Source: an uncultured Limosilactobacillus sp. (GTDB lineage: Bacteria > Bacillota > Bacilli > Lactobacillales > Lactobacillaceae). From it: a DNA stretch of 64,000 nucleotides. The DNA lies in contig NZ_CAKPXS010000002.1 in NCBI RefSeq assembly GCF_934202235.1, positions 7,580-71,579 on the forward strand, in the 5' to 3' direction. Each line of letters starts with the position of its first letter. Position 1 is the stretch's first letter. Shown here in pieces: positions 34,469 through 43,192 of the stretch. A program made the translations under genes and the position numbers. The notes below the pieces were generated by a model. It worked only from the letters and a program-made list of their open reading frames with translations. It did no database searches and was not told the origin of the DNA.

Positions 34469-35953
34469 ATGACCCAACCAATTACTATTCGCCAATTAAA
34501 CTTTGCTTATCCGGGCCAGAAACCGCTATTTACTAACTGTCAGCTAGATATTGATAGTCGCTGGAAACTAGGGCTCTTAGGGCGCAATGGTCGGGGGAAG
34601 ACCACCTTAATGAAAATTTTGCTCAACCAGTTACCGTACCAGGGAAAAGTGTTTGGGCAACTGCCGTTCCGCTACTTTCCACTGAAAGTGACTGGCCCTG
34701 ATCAGTTGGCCGGCCAAGCGCTGGTGGAAGCTGCCCAGGAACCGTCGCTAGCCGAGTGGCAAGTAGAACGGGAACTGGGGATGATGGGCGTTGACCCAGC
34801 ACTGTGCTGGCGCCCATACGCGACACTGAGTGGTGGGGAGCAGACCAAGCTACAGTTGGCAACGCTTTTTGCCCAGCCCCGGACTTTCTTACTGCTAGAC
34901 TAGCCGACTAACCATCTCGATTATGCCGGACGCCAACAACTAGCTAACTATTTACGGCGCAAGCGGCAGGGATTTATTATTACTAGTCATGATCAGGACT
35001 TTTTGGACCAGGTGGTTGACCACTGTCTGGTAATTGAACGTCACCAGCTGGTATTGGTCCACGGTAATTATTCTGCCTACTTTCAACAGAAAAAACGTCG
35101 CGACCAGGAAGCGCTGGCAAAAAACCGGCAGTTGAAAAGCGAGATTGCTACGTTGCAACGACGGCGCCAAAAACAACAACAGTGGGCGCAGCGTGCGGAA
35201 GGTGAAAAACAAAATAATGCCCACGGCGACATGGGTTTTCTGGGAGCCAAGGCAGCGCGGCTGATGAAAAAAGCCGTTAATACTGGTGAACGGTTAACGA
35301 CCGCGATGAACCAACGAAAAGGTTTATTGCAGGAGGTTGAGACTGCCGACCGCTTACCGTTAAACCTGCTGACTAGTCACCACCACCAATTGCTAGTTGT
35401 CCGTGACGTCGCGTTGACGATTGATAACCGCCGGTTATTTTCTCCCGTTAGTTTTCAGGTCGGGCGTCACGACCAGGTGGCCTTGCTCGGTGAAAACGGT
35501 CGTGGGAAGTCCAGCTTGTTGCGGGCAATTATGGGTACTTTTGCCGGGCAGGTAGCGGGGACGATTCGGCTAGCCGACCAGACCACGGTTAGTCTTGTAC
35601 GCCAGGATTACGCGGTTAACCAGGGGACATTGCAGGAATTTGCCAGCCAGCACCACCTGCCGTTGTCGATGCTATTTAACGTTTTGCGTAAGCTGGGAAT
35701 GGATCGTGACACCTTTGCGGTTCCCATCCGAGAAATGAGTATGGGCCAGCAAAAAAAGGTTGAACTGGCGCGGTCGCTATTAACACCAGCTCAGCTTTAC
35801 TTGTGGGACGAGCCGCTAAATTACCTTGATACGTACAACCAGGCCCAACTGATCCAACTAGTTCAAGAGTTTAAATTGCCACTACTTTTTGTCGAACACG
35901 ACTGCCACTTTATCGATGCTGTTGCCACTAAACGGGTAGTCCTTAAAAACTAA
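34469..35953 (+). pseudogene. ABC-F ribosome-protection-type ATPase, interrupted by an amber codon
   Basis: One continuous frame of 495 codons is broken only by TAG at 34901-34903 (codon 145). The first domain has Walker A GLLGRNGRGKTTLMKIL, signature LSGGEQTKLQLA and TFLLLD-stop-PTNHLD: the stop replaces the catalytic Glu of Walker B (GAG to TAG is one change). H-switch ITSHDQDFLD, a linker with a basic coiled segment, and a second domain (GENGRGKSSLLRAIMG, SMGQQKKVELARSLL, LYLWDEPLNYLD) follow intact. Length and domain order fit antibiotic-resistance ABC-F proteins (Lsa/Vga/Msr class). Start ATG 34469 has AGAAAGGA; GTG 34463 is too close. Product as written would be 144 residues and inactive. 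Confidence 0.85.
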
Positions 35954-36034
35954 AAAAGTTGTGAGAATCTTTGGTAAAAAATTACTGTATTGGGTCAAGG
36001 AATGATAGAATTACCTAATGGAGGTAGTAGGACA

Positions 36035-36229
36035 ATGAGAAAGATGACTAGTAAAGAAGATTTCACTAAGGCACTGTTGGATTATTACCGAATCTACGGT
36101 GTTCCCCAGGAAAAAGTTGATGCCATTATGACCGCTAACAGTGGCAACCTTGAAACCTACCTAGCGGCCACGCCGGAGCTGATGGCGCGCAAGTTCTACG
36201 AATGGACTTTTGATGAAGAAATGCACTAA
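36035..36229 (+). CDS. Small conserved-looking protein of unknown function
   Basis: 64 residues, acidic, all-helical pattern (SKEDFTKALLDYYRIYGVPQEKVDAIMTAN...). The ATG at 36035 follows GGAGGTAG by seven bases. An in-frame TTG at 35990 lacks a site. No TM or signal. It is followed directly by a terminator. I do not recognise it; similar short proteins occur in lactobacilli. Confidence 0.65.
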   Translation: MRKMTSKEDFTKALLDYYRIYGVPQEKVDAIMTANSGNLETYLAATPELMARKFYEWTFDEEMH

Positions 36230-36237
36230 TGAGCAAG

Positions 36238-36270
36238 CACTCGCTGGCTAAACAGCGGGTGTTTTTTATT
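36238..36270 (+). terminator. Terminator
   Basis: CACTCGCTG (36238-36246) pairs with CAGCGGGTG (36253-36261), followed by TTTTTT. Confidence 0.9.
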
Positions 36271-36287
36271 GGAAAGGGAGCAAAATC

Positions 36288-36749
36288 ATGGAATGGTTTG
36301 ACCAGCCTTTTGGTGAATTAACCCGTGACGACTTGTTTAAAATTTTGAAAGTGCGGGCGGCAGTGTTTAATGACGAACAAAAAAGCTTCTGGCCGGACCC
36401 TGATGACAATGATCCTCGGGCTCGCCATGTGTGGGCGGTAGTGAATAATCAGCTGGTAGCTTACGCCCGCTATTTTGAAATTGATGGAAAAGCCACCCTC
36501 GGTCGCGTGCTGGTTGTGCCCCAGTTCCGTCATCAGCAACTGGCAAAGAAATTGATGGATCACGTGTTGGCGGGGATTAAACAACATTACGGTCACTTGC
36601 CGATTGTGATTCACGCCCAGCTCTATGTAAAGGCTTTGTATGAGCAGCATGGTTTTCAAGCAGTGGGGAAGGTATTTCTCGAGGCTCAGCGTCAGCACAT
36701 TAAAATGGTTCACCAGCCCTTGTTGACCAGTGATAACGCTGAAAAGTAA
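36288..36749 (+). CDS. GNAT-family N-acetyltransferase, ElaA-like
   Basis: 153 residues. The ElaA pattern is visible: LFKILKVRAAVFNDEQ near the N-terminus, RHVWAVVNNQLVAYARYF, GRVLVVPQFRHQQLAKKLM (the acetyl-CoA pyrophosphate loop, with R/QxxGxG replaced by RHQQLA) and YEQHGFQAVGKVFLE. It transfers acetyl groups from acetyl-CoA to an unknown amine. AAAGGGAGC precedes the ATG. DacA follows after 31 bases and may be cotranscribed. Confidence 0.85.
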   Translation: MEWFDQPFGELTRDDLFKILKVRAAVFNDEQKSFWPDPDDNDPRARHVWAVVNNQLVAYARYFEIDGKATLGRVLVVPQFRHQQLAKKLMDHVLAGIKQHYGHLPIVIHAQLYVKALYEQHGFQAVGKVFLEAQRQHIKMVHQPLLTSDNAEK

Positions 36750-36780
36750 AGTTTGGACGCAAAGGAATGAAACAACGTTG

Positions 36781-38016
36781 ATGAAGTTGAAGAAGATAAT
36801 TGCCGTGGTCCTCACAACGTGCCTAATGGCAATGATGATTAATGTGCACCAGGTGGGTGCCGCAATGATTAATAGTCGGGCAGCAATGCTCGTCGATGCC
36901 GAGACGGGTCAGGTTCTCTACCAGCAAAACGCCGCTCAGCAGTTGCCGGTGGCGTCAGTTAGCAAACTGCTGACGGCCTGTGTAATTGAAGACGAAATTA
37001 CCGCCCACCAGCTTCACTGGCAGCAAAAGGTCAAAATTAATAAGGCGGTGGCAGCCGTGTCCAGTGACCCCAACTACTCGGCAATTGGCCTGAAAGCGGG
37101 GCAGTCTTACACGGTGCGCGACCTGTTTGACGCGATGATGGTTAAATCTGCAGATGGCGCAGCGCTAGCCTTGTCCACAGCGGCTGGCGACAGTATCAAG
37201 CAGTTTAATACCAAAATGGTGAAGAAAGCTCGGCAAATCGGATTAAAGGACGTCAAAGTAGTTAATGCTGTTGGCTTGCGTAACGGTGATTTGAAGCAGC
37301 TGCAGCAGCCGAAATTAGGGAAAGATACGGAAAATGCGATGAGTGTTCGTGATGTCGCGGCCTTGACCCTCTACTTGCTGAAGCATTACCCCCAAATTCT
37401 GAAGGTAACCAGCCGCGCTCAGCAAAACTTCACAATTGCGCGGGGACAAGTGGTGACAGCCGATAATTCTAACCAGATGTTGCCGGGGAAGCCGTATGCA
37501 GTCCCCAATGTGGTCATTGACGGGTTAAAGACGGGAACGTCCGACCAGGCTGGCGCTTGTTTTGTCAGTACCGGGACATACCAGGGACACCGGATGATCA
37601 CCGTGGTTCTCGGTGCCAACCAGAACGTCCCGGGCGACCGTTTTGTGCAAACCCAACGCCTCTACCAATACCTGCAAACAGGGGTGCGACTGAAGAAGTT
37701 AACGCTAAGTTGCCAGCAAACGTACCAAAAAGTGGTCAAGGGGAACAAACGGCACGTCACCGTCAAGGCTGCGCCACTGGTTGTTTGGCAGCCAGTGCAT
37801 GACTACCAGCCATTAAAACTGCATCTCCACTACCGCACCTCATTGCTTGATCGGCATGGCCAGTTAGTGGCACCAATTACCAAAGGCCAGCGGCTGGGGA
37901 AAGTTATTGTTAGCGGGAAAGAAAGCCAAACGGTTGACCACCAGCAACTGACCTTGACCCTGACGAGTCGGCAAACGGTCAAGCGGCTGAATCTTTGGCA
38001 ACGATTGTTTAATTAG
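36781..38016 (+). CDS. dacA: D-alanyl-D-alanine carboxypeptidase (peptidase S11, PBP5-type)
   Basis: 411 residues from ATG 36781; AAAGGA is somewhat far upstream. Signal peptide ~1-26. Active-site motif SVSK (in PVASVSKLLTA) provides the nucleophilic Ser and Lys, and KTG is in DGLKTGTSDQAG. The middle motif reads SADG rather than SxN. A C-terminal beta domain (~290-395) precedes an amphipathic end. The enzyme trims the terminal D-Ala of peptidoglycan pentapeptide outside the membrane. The C-terminal membrane anchor is weak (LNLWQRLFN). Confidence 0.9.
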   Translation: MKLKKIIAVVLTTCLMAMMINVHQVGAAMINSRAAMLVDAETGQVLYQQNAAQQLPVASVSKLLTACVIEDEITAHQLHWQQKVKINKAVAAVSSDPNYSAIGLKAGQSYTVRDLFDAMMVKSADGAALALSTAAGDSIKQFNTKMVKKARQIGLKDVKVVNAVGLRNGDLKQLQQPKLGKDTENAMSVRDVAALTLYLLKHYPQILKVTSRAQQNFTIARGQVVTADNSNQMLPGKPYAVPNVVIDGLKTGTSDQAGACFVSTGTYQGHRMITVVLGANQNVPGDRFVQTQRLYQYLQTGVRLKKLTLSCQQTYQKVVKGNKRHVTVKAAPLVVWQPVHDYQPLKLHLHYRTSLLDRHGQLVAPITKGQRLGKVIVSGKESQTVDHQQLTLTLTSRQTVKRLNLWQRLFN

Positions 38017-38029
38017 GCGGAGCAAAATA

Positions 38030-38070
38030 ATGACCGCAAGTGTCTTTTTCGAGACGCTTGCGGTCATTTT
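38030..38070. terminator. Bidirectional terminator
   Basis: ATGACCGCAAG.GTCT pairs with AGAC.CTTGCGGTCAT around loop TTTTCG, followed by TTTT. The flanking genes are convergent. Confidence 0.9.
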
Positions 38071-38078
38071 GGTTAGTT

Positions 38079-38825
38079 TTAGTTAGTTAAAAAATTGGTG
38101 ATAAGTGAGACCACTGTCGATCGATGTGGGCCGTCGAACATGTGACCTTCGTCATCAATTAAGTGTAGTTGACTGTCTGGCAGAATGACATTGTACTTCT
38201 GCGAAGCTGCCGGGGAAACGACTTGGTCAGCCGTACCATGGATGAGGAGGACGGGGTTAGCAAAGTGCTGGGCTGTCTCGTAAATGGGGAGTAGTTGTGC
38301 TGTTCGGAAGTAGTTGCCACCGACTGGCCAGCCACCCACGGTGACTTCGTCGGGAATATGTTGCGGATCATAGGTAGCGCCCTGACAAACACCAGCGAGG
38401 GCATCGTCTTTGAGAGTAGCTGCCGGGGCAAGCAACACTACTTTGTCAATGATGTCCCGGTAGTAGGCGGCCAGCATCGACGCCACAACGCCGCCCTGGG
38501 AGTGGCCGATCAAATAAAGATGTTGTGGTTTAACCTGCTGGCGGACAAAGTCGATTACCCGCATCCCATCGAGGATTTCACCGGGAACGGTCATATCGAC
38601 AAAGTGCCCATCACTCTTCCCACAACCAGCAAAGTCAAAGCGCAGGGTTGGTAATCCGGCCTGGTTGAGCGCCTTGGCAATAGTGGGGAGGAGCTGGTGG
38701 TCGTCATAGCCGAGGTCGCCTTTGAAACCGTGCATGAGGATCGCAATCGAGTCGTTCACTAAGCTGGTGGTCCCTTCGAGGAGTGCGTGGAGCTTGAGCT
38801 GCTCGCGTTCAATCTTTAATTCCAT
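38079..38825 (-). CDS. Alpha/beta hydrolase, cinnamoyl/feruloyl esterase-like
   Basis: 248 residues. The nucleophile elbow GHSQGGVVASML, oxyanion HGFKGD, acid in HGTADQVVSP and histidine in DDEGHMFDG form a full catalytic set. The insertion after the elbow (VLLAPAATLKDDAL...GATYDPQHIPDEV) resembles the lid of the lactobacillus cinnamoyl esterases (LJ0536 type), which release ferulic and caffeic acids from plant esters. Cytosolic, no signal. Substrate is inferred from resemblance. Confidence 0.82.
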   Translation of the reverse strand: MELKIEREQLKLHALLEGTTSLVNDSIAILMHGFKGDLGYDDHQLLPTIAKALNQAGLPTLRFDFAGCGKSDGHFVDMTVPGEILDGMRVIDFVRQQVKPQHLYLIGHSQGGVVASMLAAYYRDIIDKVVLLAPAATLKDDALAGVCQGATYDPQHIPDEVTVGGWPVGGNYFRTAQLLPIYETAQHFANPVLLIHGTADQVVSPAASQKYNVILPDSQLHLIDDEGHMFDGPHRSTVVSLITNFLTN

Positions 38826-38956
38826 CTTCTCATTCCTCCATGAGCGTTGATCTACCTAATATTATATCCCGACGGTCAGGCTCGGCAAAAATAGTCTTGA
38901 CGATTTCTCGCAAGCATGCGATGGTAATCACATCGTTAATAGAGGAGGATTTCGTT

Positions 38957-39730
38957 TTGTTGCATTGGCCGTTATTGTGGAAAGTTATTTACCTGGTTCT
39001 CGGCGGAGTGGTTTCCGGAATTCTTTCGTCGGCTGCTTCGTTTGCATCGCTTGCCTCTTATCCGGTCCTACTCAGCGTAGGGATCCCGCCAGTCTTTGCC
39101 AATGTCACTAACGACGCGGCGCTGATCTGTAATGTTCCCGGGGTGGTGTTGTCTTCCCTCCGTGAATTGCATGGGCACTGGCGACTGGTGCGGTTCTATT
39201 CCCTGTTTACCATGGCGGGGTCGGCAATTGGTTGCTACCTGCTGCTGAACTTCCCCAGTGGCGTCTTCGAGAAGGTCGTGCCATTCTTTATTCTGCTGGC
39301 GGGGGTGTTGGTCTACCAGACGAGTAAACGTCAGCCAACTAGGCGGCCACAATCAGTGGCTGGCGGCAAGAAGTTGCTTTACGTTGTCTTATTATTGATT
39401 AACGGGATTTACGGTGGTTACTTTGGTGCCGCTGCGGGAATTATTACCCTGGTGATTCTCACTTACCTCACTAATAAAGACTTCGCAGTCGTCAACGCAA
39501 TTAAAAATGTTGTCGGTGGTGTTGCCAACTTAACCGCGCTGGTCATTTACATGTTTGCGGCCAAGATTTATTGGGATGCTGCCATCCCGATGGCGGTCGG
39601 GATGTTTATTGGCGGCTATCTCGGCCCCAAAATTGTCCGCCACGTCCCGCAAAAGGGGATGGAACGGTTTATCGCGTTCTTGGCGGTTGTTCAAGCTGGT
39701 TACTTTTTCTGGAAAGCGTACGTGAAATAA
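38957..39730 (+). CDS. TSUP-family transporter (TauE/SafE-like)
   Basis: 257 residues, about 7-8 TM helices. The family pattern is visible: GGVVSGILSSAASFASLASYPVLLSVGIPPVFANVTND near the N-terminus and GGYFGAAAGIITLVIL in the middle (paired repeat). The start is TTG at 38957 because GAGGAGG lies eight bases upstream and no ATG is available; the upstream open frame to 38840 lacks a site. TSUP proteins move sulfite, sulfonates or other anions; the substrate here is unknown. Confidence 0.82.
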   Translation: MLHWPLLWKVIYLVLGGVVSGILSSAASFASLASYPVLLSVGIPPVFANVTNDAALICNVPGVVLSSLRELHGHWRLVRFYSLFTMAGSAIGCYLLLNFPSGVFEKVVPFFILLAGVLVYQTSKRQPTRRPQSVAGGKKLLYVVLLLINGIYGGYFGAAAGIITLVILTYLTNKDFAVVNAIKNVVGGVANLTALVIYMFAAKIYWDAAIPMAVGMFIGGYLGPKIVRHVPQKGMERFIAFLAVVQAGYFFWKAYVK

Positions 39731-39732
39731 CA

Positions 39733-39762
39733 AAAGGCAGCGTCTGATTGGGCGCTGCCTTT
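39733..39762. terminator. Bidirectional terminator
   Basis: Perfect 10-bp arms AAAGGCAGCG and CGCTGCCTTT between convergent genes. Confidence 0.9.
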
Positions 39763-39778
39763 CGTCGTTGTTAAGGCA

Positions 39779-40192
39779 TTAACCAAGCTTAACTTCCATC
39801 TCGATTCCGCCTTCGAGGGATTCGTGAACGGTGCAGACCTGGAGAATGCGGTCGAAGAGTTTTTGTTTCTCATCAGCTGTTAAATCGCAGTCAAAGCTAA
39901 CGGTGGTTTCGATCCGACTAACTTTGGAGCGGCCCTTACCTAGACTGACGGTCTCACCAGTAGAGGTCACCTTTAAGTTCCGTAGGTCGAGGTGGCGGTT
40001 GTTAGCTACGGCACGGGCGGAAATAGCCAGGCAGCTGTTAAGCGCACCAATCAGGTACTGAACAGGGTTAGGACCAGCGTCGGTTCCCTTGGCAATTACT
40101 GGCTCATCGGCCATGAACTGGTGGTCACCAGCGACGTTCATCACCTGGTAACCGGATGGCCGCATGGTGGAATTAATAATGTATTTTGACAT
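39779..40192 (-). CDS. OsmC-family peroxiredoxin-like protein
   Basis: 137 residues. The OsmC/Ohr fold shows as DAGPNPVQYLIGALNSCLAI (first Cys), a beta-hairpin with the SRIETTVSFDCDL segment, and VCTVHESLEGG (second Cys). The Cys pair is that of thiol-dependent hydroperoxide reduction. Length and motif place it nearer the YhfA/OsmC branch than Ohr. AAAGGAGG precedes the ATG. Cytosolic, monocistronic. Confidence 0.9.
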   Translation of the reverse strand: MSKYIINSTMRPSGYQVMNVAGDHQFMADEPVIAKGTDAGPNPVQYLIGALNSCLAISARAVANNRHLDLRNLKVTSTGETVSLGKGRSKVSRIETTVSFDCDLTADEKQKLFDRILQVCTVHESLEGGIEMEVKLG

Positions 40193-40337
40193 GAAATAAC
40201 CTCCTTTAATCGTTACCCCTATTATAGGTGTTATCGGGTGACCTTGGCTAATAATTAGCTGTTACCTACCGCAGTAAGGGCTAAAAAAGAGTATGATGGA
40301 GTAAATGAACCGTTTTCTTGTCAAAGGAGGAACTTTC

Positions 40338-41129
40338 ATGGAATATACAACGTTAAACGACGGTGTCCAGATCCCAATGGTTGGCTTTGGGGTTTATTTG
40401 ATTCCGGCAAATGAAACAAAAACAGCCGTTAGCACGGCCCTCAAGGACGGCTACCGACTGATTGATACTGCTGAATATTATCACAATGAACGTGAAGTCG
40501 GGGAAGCGGTGGCCGAAAGCGGCCTCCCGCGTGACCAGGTCTTCATTACGAGCAAGATGCCCCCGCAGCCGAGCTACGAGGAAGCAATGAAGCGGATTGA
40601 CGAAACCTGTGCGGCAATTGGTAATGACTACCTTGACCTGATGCTGATTCACTGGCCGGGTAACGCCAATGTGGAAAACTACCGGGCACTGGAAGATGCC
40701 CAAAAGGCCGGCAAGGTTAAGTCAATTGGGCTGAGTAGTTTTTATGGTCAGGACTACCAGGAGATCATTGATCAGTGTGACGTGGTGCCGGTTGTGGACC
40801 AAAACGAAACACACGTCTTCTGCCAGCAGGTTGCTTTCCAGCCAGTTCTCGAAAGCCACGGAACGAAGCTGGAAGCCTGGTCACCGCTGGCTGCCGGCTC
40901 ACACCAGGTTTTCCGTCGGCCGTTGCTGAAGACGATCGCCCGGGCTCACCACAAGACGACCGCCCAGGTAATGTTACGTTTCTTATTCCAGCGGAATATT
41001 ATTACCATCCCGAAGAGTGTCCGGCCACAACGGATTAAGGATAACATCAATATTTTCGACTTTGAACTAACTGCCGATGAGATGAAGTTAATTCGGACAC
41101 TCGACCGCGGTAAGACCATGCTGGAGTAA
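40338..41129 (+). CDS. Aldo/keto reductase
   Basis: 263 residues. The (alpha/beta)8 NADPH enzyme tetrad is visible: Asp in LIDTAEYYHNEREVG, Tyr a few residues later, Lys in FITSKMPP and His in MLIHWPG. The coenzyme motif IPKSVRPQRIKDN lies near the C-terminus. It reduces aldehydes or ketones such as 2,5-diketogluconate or methylglyoxal; the true substrate is unknown. AAAGGAGG precedes ATG 40338; an earlier in-frame ATG has none. Its stop codon directly abuts the stop of the convergent MFS gene. Confidence 0.93.
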   Translation: MEYTTLNDGVQIPMVGFGVYLIPANETKTAVSTALKDGYRLIDTAEYYHNEREVGEAVAESGLPRDQVFITSKMPPQPSYEEAMKRIDETCAAIGNDYLDLMLIHWPGNANVENYRALEDAQKAGKVKSIGLSSFYGQDYQEIIDQCDVVPVVDQNETHVFCQQVAFQPVLESHGTKLEAWSPLAAGSHQVFRRPLLKTIARAHHKTTAQVMLRFLFQRNIITIPKSVRPQRIKDNINIFDFELTADEMKLIRTLDRGKTMLE

Positions 41130-42359
41130 TTAGCTGCGGGTACCCGGCACGTGGTGGAGTGGCCAGACAACATTGATTAAAAAGAGGACCAGGTTGATAA
41201 AGACCAGGCCGGCGGTCCAGAGGAAGACGGCGTTAAACCCGAACTGTCCGGCAACCCAGCCACCCAGGAGTGAGCCGACAATATTGCCAATATACATTGC
41301 ACTTTGGTTCCAGGAGAAGACACGTCCGGTCACTGCTGCCGGGCTGTTTTTCGTTAACATCGTTTGTACTTGGGGGAACAAGCAGGCGTCACCTAAACCG
41401 ACAATGAACCGGCAGATGCCCAACTGCCAGCAATTGGTGACAAAGGCCGTCGGGATAAAGACCAGCGTGTTGAGAATAAAACCAAAGATCAGGATGCGCT
41501 CGGTACCAATGCGGTCACCGAGGTTGCCCACCCGGCTAGCAATCAGGATGGTGGCAATCCCTGGCAAGGCGGCAATCACGCCACTGACAAAGGTGGTGTG
41601 AGAGTTGCCGTGGAGTAATTGCTTGACGAAGAGGGAAATAATCGGGTTAATCGAGTTGTTGGCAGACTGAATGATCAGTGTGGTAATAACCAGGCCAAAA
41701 ATCATTCGGACTGAAGCGAGCGACTCCAGGACATCTTTGGTGGAACCGACATCCTTGGTGGCGACCGGCCGGAAGTTGCTCTCGTCAACAAAGCGCCAGC
41801 AGGCAAAGAAAATCATTAAGAGGATGAAGCCAGTTAAAAAGAAGGTGAAGCGGTAACCACAAAAGGTGGCGATGGTCCCGCCAATAAAGGGGCCAAGCAG
41901 GTTGCCGCCAGTAAAACTGGCCATCATCGTCCCTAAGGCGCTACCACTATGTTCTTTGGGGACTTCGGTGGCAATCAGGGCATTGGAGTTGGAAACAAAG
42001 CCGGCAAAGGCACCCTGAGCCATCCGTAAACCAAGTAGCTGCCAGACGTTTCTGACTAAGCCGGTGGCGCCAATGACCAAGGCCATCCCTAAGGCAGCCC
42101 GGAGGACCATCGGTTTCCGTCCCTTAGCGTCAGCAAGCCGTCCCCACCACGGAGTGACCAGGGTGGATACCAGGTAGGTAGCGGAGAAGACAATGCCTGA
42201 CCAGTTGGTTAGCTGACGGTGGGTAAAGTTACCGAGTGTCGCCAGGAAGAGCGAAAGGAAGGGCATAATCTCGGAAAAGGCAATGCCGGCAAAAAAAACG
42301 GCAACCGATAATACCCGTAGGTTACGTTGCCAAATAGTTTGAGCTGATTGTTCAGTCAA
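41130..42359 (-). CDS. MFS multidrug efflux transporter, MdtG/DHA1-like
   Basis: 409 residues, 12 TM helices. Motif A GRLADAKGRKPMVLR follows TM2 and is repeated in modified form as SRVGNLGDRIGTERIL in the second half. MAQGAFAGFVSNSNALIATEVP is the MdtG/TetA-like TM4-TM5 region. It is expected to expel drugs by proton antiport. AAGGAGG precedes the ATG and a minus-strand TATAAT lies at 42391-42396. Its promoter region abuts that of the divergent thiamine operon. Confidence 0.88.
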   Translation of the reverse strand: MTEQSAQTIWQRNLRVLSVAVFFAGIAFSEIMPFLSLFLATLGNFTHRQLTNWSGIVFSATYLVSTLVTPWWGRLADAKGRKPMVLRAALGMALVIGATGLVRNVWQLLGLRMAQGAFAGFVSNSNALIATEVPKEHSGSALGTMMASFTGGNLLGPFIGGTIATFCGYRFTFFLTGFILLMIFFACWRFVDESNFRPVATKDVGSTKDVLESLASVRMIFGLVITTLIIQSANNSINPIISLFVKQLLHGNSHTTFVSGVIAALPGIATILIASRVGNLGDRIGTERILIFGFILNTLVFIPTAFVTNCWQLGICRFIVGLGDACLFPQVQTMLTKNSPAAVTGRVFSWNQSAMYIGNIVGSLLGGWVAGQFGFNAVFLWTAGLVFINLVLFLINVVWPLHHVPGTRS

Positions 42360-42428
42360 AACAAGGCCTCCTTGAGAACAATATGCCGTTATTATAGTCC
42401 TAAATAGGCAGGAAGTAATGAGAGATGT

Positions 42429-42457
42429 TTGACAGGCGGCCGTTGTTCTGCTAGGGT
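42429..42457 (+). promoter_or_regulatory. Promoter of the TPP-riboswitch leader
   Basis: -35 TTGACA (42429-42434), 17-base spacer, -10-like TAGGGT (42452-42457), just ahead of the riboswitch. Confidence 0.5.
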
Positions 42458-42470
42458 TAAGCCATCAAAA

Positions 42471-42547
42471 GGAAGCTGGGGAGCCAATTTGGCTGAGACT
42501 AAACCCATGGAACCTGATCTGGTTAACGCCAGCGGAGGGAGTCTTCG
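42471..42547 (+). promoter_or_regulatory. TPP riboswitch (THI element)
   Basis: The conserved core is complete: GGGGAGCC, then GGCTGAGA, ACCC, GAACCTGATCTGG, TTAACGCCAGCG and GAGGGA. P1 closes with GAAG (42472-42475) and CTTC (42543-42546). The terminator right after it indicates transcriptional OFF control by thiamine pyrophosphate. Confidence 0.95.
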
Positions 42548-42561
42548 ACGGGACAAATATG

Positions 42562-42596
42562 GACCGGTGCGTTCTTTTTGACGCACCGGTCTTTTT
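42562..42596 (+). terminator. Riboswitch expression-platform terminator
   Basis: GACCGGTGCG (42562-42571) pairs with CGCACCGGTC (42582-42591), followed by TTTTTC. It ends the transcript when TPP is bound. Confidence 0.92.
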
Positions 42597-42628
42597 CTTT
42601 CCAGCTTGAGAAAGGGAGTTTTTTACTG

Positions 42629-43192
42629 ATGCAGACGATTGATAAACGGCGGCGCTGGACGCTGCGCGATGTTATTTTTTTGGCCATCATTGCCATCTTC
42701 TTTGGGATTATTTACCAGGTGTGGAGTTACGCTTATTATGCTCTGGCGGCCACCCCGCTTAAGCCCTTTGCCAATGACCTGACGCTAGGAGTTTGGATCA
42801 TGGCCGGACCGCTAGCGGGAGTTCTTTTGAAGAAACCGGGGGCAGGGTTCCTCGGTGAATTCTTAGCGGCAACGGTCGAAATGCTGTTATTTTCTAGTTG
42901 GGGCGCAGCGGACTTGATTACTGGTATTACCGAAGGGGCCGGGGCAGAGCTGGGCTTTGCTACTACTGGTTACCGTAACTGGGGTGCAGTGGGGCTCTTC
43001 TTTTCTACCCTCTGGTCGACCATTATTACCTTCGCCTGGGATTGGTTTCAAAGTGGTTATCAGGATTACCGTTTCTCGCTCTTGGTAGTGCTTCTGGTGA
43101 TTCGCTTTATTTCAATCGGCTTTTTCGCGGGAATTCTGGTTGACTGGATTGCCAAACTAGTGGGACAAACGGGGTTAATGCACAATAAATGA
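42629..43192 (+). CDS. ykoE: YkoE-like S component of the thiamine/HMP ECF-type transporter
   Basis: 187 residues, about 5-6 TM helices, starting KRRRWTLRDVIFLAIIAIFFGIIYQVWSYAYY. The pattern GFLGEFLAATVEMLLFSSWG is typical of YkoE substrate-binding subunits. ATG 42629 follows AAAGGGAG. The substrate, thiamine or its pyrimidine part, is indicated by the TPP riboswitch upstream. Its stop overlaps the next ATG. Confidence 0.92.
   Translation: MQTIDKRRRWTLRDVIFLAIIAIFFGIIYQVWSYAYYALAATPLKPFANDLTLGVWIMAGPLAGVLLKKPGAGFLGEFLAATVEMLLFSSWGAADLITGITEGAGAELGFATTGYRNWGAVGLFFSTLWSTIITFAWDWFQSGYQDYRFSLLVVLLVIRFISIGFFAGILVDWIAKLVGQTGLMHNK

Noticed and set aside
34303..34536. A 67-codon open frame across the ABC-F leader
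   Set aside because: It runs through the attenuator hairpins and overlaps the ABC-F start in another frame, has no ribosome site, and has no protein-like composition.
34901..34903. TAG as a recoded amino acid (pyrrolysine)
   Set aside because: The position is the catalytic Glu of Walker B, lactobacilli lack pyrrolysine machinery, and a single GAG-to-TAG change explains it.
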